Positions 46,681 to 53,006 of a stretch of DNA of 54,988 nt are shown here, piece by piece. Numbering within the stretch: the stretch's first letter is position 1; each line of letters opens with the position of its first letter. The notes beneath the pieces are model-generated. The model saw only the letters and a program-made list of their open reading frames with translations. It ran no database searches and was not told the DNA's origin. The position numbers were made by a program, and so were the translations under genes. Source of the stretch: Rikenella microfusus (GTDB lineage Bacteria; Bacteroidota; Bacteroidia; Bacteroidales; VadinHA17); the NCBI GenBank assembly GCA_020722575.1, contig DYKN01000003.1, positions 1 to 54,988 on the forward strand. The letters are read 5' to 3'.

Positions 46681-46716
46681 GAAACAGTTTTAAAGAACAT
46701 ATAAAGATATGTAATT

Positions 46717-47571
46717 TTATCTTCCTTTAACATGCTTTTCCGCGTGATAGGAAGATCTTACAAGAGGACCGCTTTCGATAAACCTGAAACCCCTGACAAG
46801 TGCAGTCTGGCGATATTCTTCAAACTTTTCCGGTGTGATGTATTCGACTGGTTCCATATATCCTTCGGCAGGTTTGAGATATTGCCCGAGCGTAAGAATA
46901 GAGCAACCCGCATTCAGCAGGTCATCCATTGTTTCCAGTACTTCTTTTTCGGTTTCACCTAATCCGAGCATAAGACCTGATTTTGCAGGGATACCGGAGC
47001 ATGAAATGTATTTAATAACAGAAAGGCTCCTTTCGTATTTAGCCTTTGTGCGAATAAGGGGTGTCAGACGTCTAACCGTTTCAAGGTTATGCGACAGAAT
47101 GTCGGGAGCAGAATCAATAACCTTTTGTATATTTTCTGGTTTTCCGTCAAAATCGGGTATCAGTGCTTCGATTGTTATGTCCGGGTTGGTAATTTTTATT
47201 TCCCTGATGGTTTTTGCCCAGAACGAAGCTCCACCATCAGGAAGGTCGTCGCGGTCGACAGATGTTATTACACAATGTGATAGTTTAAGAATTTTTATTG
47301 CATCAGCAAGGCGGGCTGGTTCATTTTCGTCGGGTGGAAGCGGTTTACCGGTTTTTGTTGCACAGAACCTGCATGCCCTGGTACATATATCACCAAGAAT
47401 CATGAAGGTTGCCGTCCCTGCATTCCAGCATTCCCCTATGTTTGGACAGTTGCCACTTGAACAGATGGTATGAAGGTTATATTTACCTGTAAGATTTTTT
47501 ATTCTGGAGTAGTTTTCCCCGCTGGCCCTTTGCATCTTAAGCCATGGAGGAAGTCTTCTGGCATTTCCCAT
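46717..47571 (-). CDS. lipA: Lipoyl synthase
   Basis: A radical-SAM enzyme that inserts two sulfurs into octanoyl chains on lipoyl domains. The 284 aa protein has both iron-sulfur cluster motifs: auxiliary Cys37, Cys42 and Cys48 (CSSGNCPNIGEC) and the radical-SAM triad Cys63, Cys67, Cys70 (CTRACRFC). The C-terminal SSYHAEKH region carries the conserved serine that ligates the auxiliary cluster. It lies 36 bp upstream of lipB on the same strand. Confidence 0.96.
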   Translation of the reverse strand: MGNARRLPPWLKMQRASGENYSRIKNLTGKYNLHTICSSGNCPNIGECWNAGTATFMILGDICTRACRFCATKTGKPLPPDENEPARLADAIKILKLSHCVITSVDRDDLPDGGASFWAKTIREIKITNPDITIEALIPDFDGKPENIQKVIDSAPDILSHNLETVRRLTPLIRTKAKYERSLSVIKYISCSGIPAKSGLMLGLGETEKEVLETMDDLLNAGCSILTLGQYLKPAEGYMEPVEYITPEKFEEYRQTALVRGFRFIESGPLVRSSYHAEKHVKGR

Positions 47572-47590
47572 AATATTTCAGATCAATCTA

Positions 47591-47598
47591 CAAAGATA
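47591..47598 (-). promoter_or_regulatory. Possible -7 box for lipA-lipB-recJ
   Basis: Minus-strand TATCTTTG matches TAnnTTTG, 20 bp before the lipA ATG; no -33 box is seen. Confidence 0.35.
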
Positions 47599-47647
47599 GC
47601 ATAATTGGAATTGTTATCTTTTAGGAATTTGGTGAAAGTCTTGAGAT

Positions 47648-47707
47648 AATCCCGAGAATCAGGAGGGTATTTTGACGAGCGAAGCGAGACAATCCCAAGA
47701 ATCAGGA
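47648..47707. repeat. Short imperfect direct repeat pair
   Basis: A 17-bp element at 47648-47664 recurs at 47691-47707 with one mismatch, separated by 26 bp. It lies in the 250-bp gap between lipA and the first IS remnant, where I see no gene. It may be a dispersed intergenic repeat or a scar of IS activity. Confidence 0.5.
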
Positions 47708-47824
47708 TTTATTATTTTATAGCGGAACGGCTTTGGTATTTAGCCAATATTGATTACACGGAACAAGGAACCGCTACCTTTATCCGGACAGTAAGTTAAG
47801 CTAAAAATGTTTAATTTAACGGAC

Positions 47825-48134
47825 ATGAAAAAAAAGAAAGTATGATCGAGAGTTCAAACAGATGGTTGTTGAGCTTTCAAACACAAGAGAAGATATTTCT
47901 GCATTAGCTGCAGAGATGGATCTTCGACCAGAGCTGATCTATCGTTGGAGACGGGAAGCTCTGGCATTTGATCGTGCCAGCTTCCCGGGCCAGGGTAATA
48001 AGATAATGACCGGGGAGGAAAAGGAGATAGCCCGGTTAAAGAAAGAGTTACGAGATGCCCAATTAGAGCGTGACATCTTAAAAAAAGCTGTAAGCATTTT
48101 CTCGAGGAGCGATGGCAAATATTCCGATGAATAA
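47825..48134 (+). pseudogene. IS3-family OrfA (IS2/IS407-like), broken
   Basis: The open part (from 47862) reads MVVELSNTREDISALAAEM, then a helix-turn-helix, LIYRWRREALAF, and the leucine-zipper-like EIARLKKELRDAQLERDILKKAVSIFSRSDGKY, which is the usual end of IS3 OrfA. Upstream, KYDREFKQ continues in frame but the natural ATG at 47825 is one base out of frame across an A8 run (47828-47835). After SDGKY the sequence leaves the IS and joins a fragment of another gene, so the element is cut on the right and has no OrfB. Confidence 0.75.
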
Positions 48135-48363
48135 TGATTTGACAAAAATTGTTCAGATTTTTATTGCAGGTTCAGATCCAGTTGAGCCTCAGATTGAGGA
48201 TGAACGAATTTACTAGTACCAAATCCAAATGGAGGCATATTCCAATTAAGAACAGTTTTTGATAACTATAGAGTCCAAATACTTAACTCCAATGGAAATC
48301 TAATTTATGATAAATCAAGCGGTAATCCTAAAATAGATATTGATTTATCACGTTATCCATGTC
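48110..48363 (+). pseudogene. C-terminal fragment of a T9SS-secreted protein
   Basis: Two frames, joined by a one-base deletion near 48212, read NNDLTKIVQIFIAGSDPVEP, EDERIY and then LVPNPNGGIFQLRTVFDN, YRVQILNSNGNLIYD, IDIDLSRYP. The PNPNGG start, the LxNxxGxLIYD core and the DLSRYP element are the layout of the T9SS type A sorting domain. The last strand (usually KGIYFLKI) is missing: the left end of the next IS begins right there. This is what remains of a surface protein destroyed between two IS elements. Confidence 0.6.
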
Positions 48364-48419
48364 TCAGCCCCCTAAATCATCGGACGAAAGTATAGATAAA
48401 AATCTGTACTTTTATCATT

Positions 48420-48733
48420 ATGGAAAAAAGAACTTTTACAAAAGAAGAAAAGCTTCGGATTATCAAAGAAGCATCCGAGCATGGAGTGAACCCGACACTT
48501 GAAAAATAAGAGGTATATCGTGCATCCTATTATTCGTGGAAGCAGAAGTTTGAACAAATGGGCGAAGAGGGCTTTGACCATGGCATGACGCCCCTGCACC
48601 TTAAACGTATCAGGGAACTGGGGAAAAAAACCGGATATTAAAGCAACTACTTGCAGAAAAAGAGCTGGAAGGGAGACTTAAAAGCGAACTGCTAAAAAAG
48701 AAGTATGCCCTAAAGAAAAGAAGAAACTCGTAA
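48420..48733 (+). pseudogene. OrfA of the IS3-family element, degraded
   Basis: MEKRTFTKEEKLRIIKEASEHG is the OrfA helix-turn-helix start. There is an in-frame TAA after TLEK where the family has Tyr, then EVYRASYYSWKQKFEQMGEEGF and KRIREL. A frameshift in GGGGAAAAAAA (near 48625) moves the frame to NRILKQLLAEKELEG and ELLKKKYALKKRRNS before the stop. With a stop and a shift it probably cannot make active transposase with OrfB. Confidence 0.75.
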
Positions 48734-48753
48734 ACACCTACATTTTCCAAGGC

Positions 48754-49875
48754 ATGAAAAGAGATACGGCTCTTTCAATAACAGGTGTATCCAAACATCA
48801 ATACTATTATAAACCTAAAGGGGGAAAACGAGGGAGGTTACATTCAACAGAGACCCTGCGGCTTATAGATGACAACAAGGTTGAAAGTGTAAGTAACAAT
48901 GAAGTGGTTGCGCATATAAAAGAATTACAAAGCGACCCGGATACTGATTATGGTTATCACAAAATGACGTTTGCCCTGATGTTGCTTGGGTTTATTATTA
49001 ACCACAAAAAAGTTTACCGGTTAATGGATTTGTTTCAATTGCTCAAAGAGAAATGCCAAAAACCTGTACGCACTTTTGTTAAATATCTGAAAGTATTGCC
49101 ACTTGCTCCTTTACAGGTATTAGAGATGGATATAAAATTTGTTTGGGTGGAAGAACACCGCCGCCATGCGTTTGTTCTTACGGTCTTGGACACTTTTACC
49201 AGGGTTGTATTGGGCTGGAGGGTAGGTTTTCAAATAAAGCAGGAAACGGTAAAACAGCTTTGGTCACATATTATTGAAACGCATCTACAACCTCACGATT
49301 GTCTAAAAAGGCAAATGAACATCGAAATACGTAACGATAACGACAGTCGTTTTGTGGCACGGTCGGTACAACAATTCTTCCGCGATAATCATCTGGGGCA
49401 GGTATTTACACATCCTTACACGCCTCAGGAAAACGGCCATATCGAAAGCTTTCATGCTATACTTTCAGAAAAGCTCGGGCGTTATAACTTCTGGTCATTG
49501 GGTGATTTGGAACAATGTCTGACCCTTTTTTACGATAAGTATAACAACCAACGCTTACATTCGGCAACATTATACCTGCCACCTATGGTATTCTGGGAAT
49601 GCTGCGAAAAAGGACTGGTAGAAACAAAAGTGGATGAGAAAAAACGAAAAATAAGATTCCGCCTGCTGGTTTCATACCAAAAACTATCGGGAGATTTGAG
49701 CCTGAGGAGTCCTTTGCTTCAACCGAAACCCCTCGATGGGGTTGAGGTTGACAGAGTAAATCAAACTTTAAAAGAAATGTCCGGCGCCGAAACATCTCAA
49801 CAAACATCTCAACAACTATCGGTCGAAAATCGCCCTCGGTTGTCCTTTGCTGTTGCAAATTTAAATGAAAAATAA
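48754..49875 (+). CDS. IS3-family transposase OrfB (DDE integrase)
   Basis: A 373 aa rve-type integrase that would normally be made as an OrfAB fusion by -1 frameshifting. Seen: the N-terminal TALSITGVSKHQYYY, the region YGYHKMTFALMLLG, and the DDE triad Asp126 (EMDIKFVW), Asp195 (RNDNDSRFV) and Glu231 (NGHIESFH). The frame is open upstream of the ATG (KKLVNTYIFQG), as expected for a frameshift product. The C-terminal 60 residues (QPKPLDGVEV onward) are low-complexity and Gln/Ser-rich. The protein may be inactive without a working OrfA. Confidence 0.88.
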   Translation: MKRDTALSITGVSKHQYYYKPKGGKRGRLHSTETLRLIDDNKVESVSNNEVVAHIKELQSDPDTDYGYHKMTFALMLLGFIINHKKVYRLMDLFQLLKEKCQKPVRTFVKYLKVLPLAPLQVLEMDIKFVWVEEHRRHAFVLTVLDTFTRVVLGWRVGFQIKQETVKQLWSHIIETHLQPHDCLKRQMNIEIRNDNDSRFVARSVQQFFRDNHLGQVFTHPYTPQENGHIESFHAILSEKLGRYNFWSLGDLEQCLTLFYDKYNNQRLHSATLYLPPMVFWECCEKGLVETKVDEKKRKIRFRLLVSYQKLSGDLSLRSPLLQPKPLDGVEVDRVNQTLKEMSGAETSQQTSQQLSVENRPRLSFAVANLNEK

Positions 49876-49973
49876 AAAATAATATGTTTGTTTAACCATC
49901 TATACAATTGTCCGATTTATAGGGGGCCAAACCATAACTCTTCGTATAATGCTATTTTTATAAATTATATTTT

Positions 49974-50422
49974 TTATGATGCCTGAATTTCTTTTTGCAA
50001 TTCAATTATAAATTGCTGACATTTGACAGGTGTTTTGTTTGCCACCGAAAAATTCATAATTTGTGTTTCAATATTTTGAACATTTGAAACCGATTTGTTT
50101 TGTATTTCTATTTCTGATTTCCATAATACAAATTTTTCAGTTTCAAGTTCAAAATTATTGATTGTTATTTTTTTCAGTTTTTGATTATTTCATAATTTTC
50201 ATCAATTTGTAATAAATTATCTAAACTATTTGCAGGAAAACCAAGATATACTACATCGGAATTGATGTTATTGAACCTTTTTTTGGTTGTTTTAAATTCT
50301 TTAATGTGAATAATAAACAAATATGCCGATTTTTCATAATCACTCCAAAAAATACCTTCTTTATGCAAAATAATACTATTCGTATTATTCTTTTCCAATT
50401 GTAGTATATCTTATATTTTCAT
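49974..50422 (-). pseudogene. MutS-like (MSL-type) accessory gene, broken
   Basis: The frame from ATG 50422 reads MKI, a TAA at 50411-50413, then DILQLEKNNTNSIILHKEGI, FWSDYEKSAYLFIIHIKEF, VVYLGFPANSLDNLL. It stops at 50174-50176 after one lost A in an A5 run. The shifted frame continues KLKKITINNFELE, EKFVLWKSEIE, and ends IMNFSVANKTPVKCQQFIIELQ to 49974. The layout (KxGxFW..Y..SA, then VxxGFP, ending nTPxxxxxFIxELQ) resembles the small MutS domain-I proteins (MSL) found beside retroelement reverse transcriptases. I assign this from memory, with no search. The IS right end lies 46 bp beyond its end. The next 185 bp up to the target gene hold no gene. Confidence 0.55.
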
Positions 50423-50585
50423 CTGTTATTTTTTATTTTTTTGATTATGGTCAGATGCCTGCATATCGGCAGACAGGGAATACGCCATGAAATATCATTA
50501 TCGGATTGTATGAATATTTTCTCATGACTATTTTATAGTTCTCTTTTTTCAAAAAAAATTCGTCAGGGGCAAGCCACCGAACCCC

Positions 50586-50609
50586 AAATAGATAAATAGT
50601 TAAATAGTT
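50586..50609. repeat. Tandem octamer, three copies, at the VR 3' edge
   Basis: AAATAGAT, AAATAGTT, AAATAGTT follow without gaps and run into the stop codon of the lectin-like gene. A GGGG/CCCC inverted repeat (50566-50585) lies right beside them. In retroelement targets the sequence just after the variable region carries the homing signals, so the placement is notable. Confidence 0.75.
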
Positions 50610-51522
50610 AAAATCTCCGAACCGCACGCACTTTATACAGATAGCTCTTATCGCCGTTGATGTCCTGGCTGCCACTGAGGAAGTCCAGTCTCCATGCATC
50701 GTCGCTATCGTACTCGGTAGAACTCCAATAGGGGGCACTAGCAAAACCGCCAACCGCATCTTTTTGCTGGTATAATAAATTTAGCTCATATTTTGATGGT
50801 AAGTACCAATCGTCGTAATACTCATTATTTACTGTAACGCTGTAATCTGCGCAAATTTGAGCAGCATAACTCCCGGCTCCTTGATTCGCAATAATTAAGT
50901 CTGTATTTGTTTTTCCTGCATATACACCATCTAATGTAGCTCCTGTTGTTGTATAGCTCCCATTAGACCATTGTATTCCTGTGCTTTGGTCGGCTGTGGC
51001 TGCTATTAATCCATGCTGTCCACTTGCATCTAACCAAAAAATGATGCCACCGCCATAACTTTGCCCAATAGTAAAATCGGTAATTCCACCCGTAACCGTG
51101 CCAGCAATTTTTGCATGTAAAGCATAAGGTACACTTAACAGTTGGCTGGTGCCTGTAATGGTGTAAGTTGTTCCTCCTGTTGGGTCAGTTTCGGTTTTAA
51201 TAAAATAGGGTCCGTTTGCCCAATCAATGGTTGCAAAATTGCCGATTACCACAGTTCCTGCACCAATTTCGATACTCACTAATCCATTGACATTGGTGGT
51301 TGGCGTTTGAGTTTCAACATAAACAGCTGTTCCGCTTTCAGAACCTTGCAAAATGCTGATTTGCATACCTATATTTGTGCTTGCAACTAAGGCACCGCTA
51401 CTGTTGCGTATTACTGCTTGATAGCTCATTTTTTCGGGTGCTTGTGCCCAAAGTGATGAGCTGATGAGCAGATGAGCTAATGCTATGATTAACACTGCTC
51501 TGAATTTGTATATCTTGTTCAT
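50608..51522 (-). CDS. Secreted lectin-fold protein with retroelement-type variable end
   Basis: A 304 aa exported protein: signal peptide 1-27 (ending LLISSSLWAQ), a beta-rich domain (EKMSYQAVIRNSSGALV, TPTTNVNGLVSIEIGAG, LSVPYALHAK) and a C-terminal domain of the DUF1566/FISUMP C-type-lectin type (GGGIIFWLDASGQHGLIAA, DDWYLPSKYELNLLYQQ, APYWSSTEYDSDDAW, KVRAVRRF). In Bacteroidota this same two-domain protein is a frequent target of diversity-generating retroelements. The last 40 codons (50611-50730) show a DGR-like codon pattern (see findings). Beside it are an Avd-like gene upstream and a MutS-like gene downstream. It probably displays a variable binding surface outside the cell. Confidence 0.75.
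   Translation of the reverse strand: MNKIYKFRAVLIIALAHLLISSSLWAQAPEKMSYQAVIRNSSGALVASTNIGMQISILQGSESGTAVYVETQTPTTNVNGLVSIEIGAGTVVIGNFATIDWANGPYFIKTETDPTGGTTYTITGTSQLLSVPYALHAKIAGTVTGGITDFTIGQSYGGGIIFWLDASGQHGLIAATADQSTGIQWSNGSYTTTGATLDGVYAGKTNTDLIIANQGAGSYAAQICADYSVTVNNEYYDDWYLPSKYELNLLYQQKDAVGGFASAPYWSSTEYDSDDAWRLDFLSGSQDINGDKSYLYKVRAVRRF
50611..50730 (-). other. Candidate variable region (VR) of a diversity-generating retroelement
   Basis: Codons for the last 40 residues. Between ACC GAG and AAA GTG almost every surface codon ends in C or T (TAC GAT AGC GAC GAT, later GAC, CTC, AGT, GGC, AGC, GAC, ATC, AAC, GGC, GAT, AGC, TAT, TAT). Each of these can be reached from AAC or AAT by changing only A bases, while the frame-defining Trp, Gly and the KVRAVRRF tail stay constant. 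No template repeat is present in the window. Confidence 0.5.
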
Positions 51523-51580
51523 AAATTAAAAATTTAATTGTTATAAATAATTTTTATTTTAATTGTTGTATTTATTGTAT

Positions 51581-51892
51581 TTAACAATTTTTTGATGCTG
51601 ATAATGATGTGTTTAAATTATTTGTTTTAGGATAATCCGATGATTTCTGAAATAAAAGCAGCCAAGATTTCGTTTCATCTGCTTCTTTGGCTGCAATTTT
51701 AAGTTTATGGATAAAGTCTTGATTGCTTTCTACATTTTGAGCTTCTCGAACATTTGCTCCTATCGAAGCTCCTGATTTCAGTAACTGTCGAGCAATAACA
51801 TACTTTCTTTTTTCTTCGAGCAGTTCGCAAAAGGCAATAATTTGCAAAGCAAACTCAAAACTCAATTCCAAAATCTCATTCCTTATTTCCAT
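51581..51892 (-). CDS. Four-helix-bundle protein, Avd-like
   Basis: A 103 aa all-helical protein of the TIGR02436/S23-like set (ELSFEFALQIIAFCELLEEKR, YVIARQLLKSGASIGANVREAQ, FIHKLKIAAKEADETKSWLLL). Avd, the basic accessory factor that binds template RNA and the reverse transcriptase of retroelements, belongs to this fold family, but many members have no link to retroelements. Here it lies 58 bp upstream of a lectin-type variable protein on the same strand, which favours an Avd role. I use the ATG at 51892; the frame also has a TTG two codons earlier. The Lys/Arg content is moderate. Confidence 0.7.
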   Translation of the reverse strand: MEIRNEILELSFEFALQIIAFCELLEEKRKYVIARQLLKSGASIGANVREAQNVESNQDFIHKLKIAAKEADETKSWLLLFQKSSDYPKTNNLNTSLSASKNC

Positions 51893-51893
51893 A

Positions 51894-51933
51894 ATCAACT
51901 AATCATCACATCAACTAATCAACTAATCAATTA
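51894..51933. repeat. Tandem octamer array (ATCAACTA type, about five copies)
   Basis: ATCAACTA, ATCATCAC, ATCAACTA, ATCAACTA, ATCAATTA stand head to tail between the Avd-like gene and the T9SS gene, overlapping the end of the latter. It fills the intergenic space and lies in the 5' region of the Avd-like gene. Confidence 0.8.
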
Positions 51934-52428
51934 GTTTTTAATGATTTTAAACGTCTTTACCTCTTTGTTTCCCTGAACGACTTTTACAAAATAGGTAGCA
52001 GAACCAAGATTGCTCATAACAATACTTGTTTGGGTACCTGTAATTTTTTCGTTTTGCAAAAGTTTTCCGTCAATATCGTACAGTTGATACGACATTGATT
52101 GGATGCTGAGCGTAGTCGAAGAATCAACTTCCAATGTAAGATAATCGGTAGTAGGGTTAGGATAAGCTATAACCGAAAGGTTTATACCTTTAGCTTCTTC
52201 TAATCCTGTTACTACCGAAATTTCATAAGGTTGTTGTACGCCTTTCGCTACAGTACCGTTTGTTCCTGTATTGGTGGTGTAAACAATCTGACCAACGGAA
52301 TAACTCGCCGAGCCTCCGCTACCCGAAGCATTTCCTCCCGTGATGTTAACGCTTTCTTGTGCTTGTAATACTATTAGTCCAAGTCCTAACAAGAGTACGG
52401 CACTTAATTTTAACTTCTTGTGTCGCAT
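51931..52428 (-). CDS. Small T9SS-secreted protein with type A sorting domain
   Basis: A 165 aa protein with signal peptide (LSAVLLLGLGLIVLQAQ), a short glycine/serine-rich domain (NITGGNASGSGGSASYSVG, then TVAKGVQQPYEI) and the T9SS C-terminal sorting domain from about residue 85 (SVIAYPNPTTDYLTLEV, YQLYDIDGKLLQNEKI, LGSATYFVKVVQGNKEVKTF). It should be exported through type IX secretion and attached to or released from the surface. It is first in a minus-strand run with the Avd-like and lectin-fold genes. An unusually strong ribosome site precedes it. Confidence 0.85.
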   Translation of the reverse strand: MRHKKLKLSAVLLLGLGLIVLQAQESVNITGGNASGSGGSASYSVGQIVYTTNTGTNGTVAKGVQQPYEISVVTGLEEAKGINLSVIAYPNPTTDYLTLEVDSSTTLSIQSMSYQLYDIDGKLLQNEKITGTQTSIVMSNLGSATYFVKVVQGNKEVKTFKIIKN

Positions 52429-52433
52429 TTTTG

Positions 52434-52440
52434 ACCTCCT
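52434..52440 (-). promoter_or_regulatory. Strong Shine-Dalgarno site
   Basis: Minus-strand AGGAGGT lies 5 bases before the T9SS gene ATG, within a purine run. Other genes here lack such a site, as is normal for Bacteroidota, so this one is notable and fixes the start. Confidence 0.7.
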
Positions 52441-52519
52441 TTTTTAATTGTTAATAGTCATTTTAGTTATCTAATTTATCCTGTCGCTGTATTTTGTTCC
52501 AATGAACACTAACTTAATA

Positions 52520-52615
52520 GTGTTTTATACACAGTCTTATTATAATTTGCCGGTTAAAGGTATAAAAATTATAGTAGTAGCTATATTTGTGTAAAATAAG
52601 ATTGTGTTAAAAACT
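52520..52615. repeat. Imperfect inverted repeat, about 25 bp arms
   Basis: ACACAGTCTTATT (52529-52541) and AATAAGATTGTGT (52595-52607) pair with one mismatch, and similarity extends several bases on both sides. The arms flank about 50 bp. It lies in a 297-bp gap between the T9SS gene and an IS982 remnant, where I see no gene. It may be a small non-autonomous element or an IS end. Confidence 0.5.
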
Positions 52616-52725
52616 GAGTTGGACTAAGCCGGGTTTTGCTATGGGCATTCTATTGTCTTAACCCCCCAAATAACTGGACATAATTTGAAAAATAAATTAG
52701 GTCTAATTAAATTTGGGAACCATGA

Positions 52726-52968
52726 CATAACCTCGACGAAATTTTATTACGTAAACGCGCTCTTATTGAGGCAGTTTGCGATGAACTTAAAAATATTTGT
52801 CAGATTGAACATACTCATCATAGAAGTCAGGAAGGGTTTATTATCAATCTCTTATCCGGATTACTTGCATACTCTTACTTTCCAGAGAAATCATCACTTA
52901 ATCTGGAAATAATTGATAAACCAATAGCTTTATTTTTTTTAACTTTATCCCGAACTCACGTTAAATAG
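52726..52968 (+). pseudogene. IS982-family transposase, C-terminal fragment
   Basis: The open frame reads LDEILLRKRALIEAVCDELKN, CQIEHTHHRSQEGFIIN, LLSGLLAYSYFPEKSSLN, the usual end of IS982 transposases with the RHRS-like motif (here HHRS). A TGA stands just before it and the N-terminal two thirds are missing. The remnant ends immediately before the fucI promoter. Confidence 0.7.
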
Positions 52969-52971
52969 AAT

Positions 52972-52979
52972 TATATTTG
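52972..52979 (+). promoter_or_regulatory. Promoter -7 box for fucI
   Basis: TATATTTG matches TAnnTTTG, 27 bp before the fucI ATG. It sits 3 bp after the IS982 remnant stop. No clear -33 box. Confidence 0.45.
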
Positions 52980-53006
52980 TTGATACCGAAATAAAAAATC
53001 AATTAT

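Larger units (their letters stand above)
48366..49928 (+). mobile_element. IS3-family insertion sequence, about 1.56 kb
   Basis: Imperfect terminal inverted repeats bound the element: left end GCCCCCTAAATCATCGGAC (48367-48385), right end complementary to GGCCCCCTATAAATCGGAC (49910-49928). Between them lie a degraded orfA and an intact-looking orfB with a DDE integrase core. I do not see a certain target-site duplication. The element sits between a T9SS fragment and a broken MutS-like gene. Confidence 0.75.

Noticed and set aside
50451..50759. Open frame of 102 codons over the end of the lectin-fold gene
   Set aside because: It lies in another frame of the same strand across the candidate variable region, has no recognisable domain, and is explained by the real gene.
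52685..52912. Plus-strand open frame of 75 codons
   Set aside because: A different frame of the same stretch gives a convincing IS982 transposase C-terminus, so this frame is a shadow.
47572..52990. A template repeat for the candidate variable region within the island
   Set aside because: I read both strands by eye for a second copy of the TGGAGTTCTACC and GTGCGTGCGGTTCGG anchors and found none; only the copy in the target gene is present.
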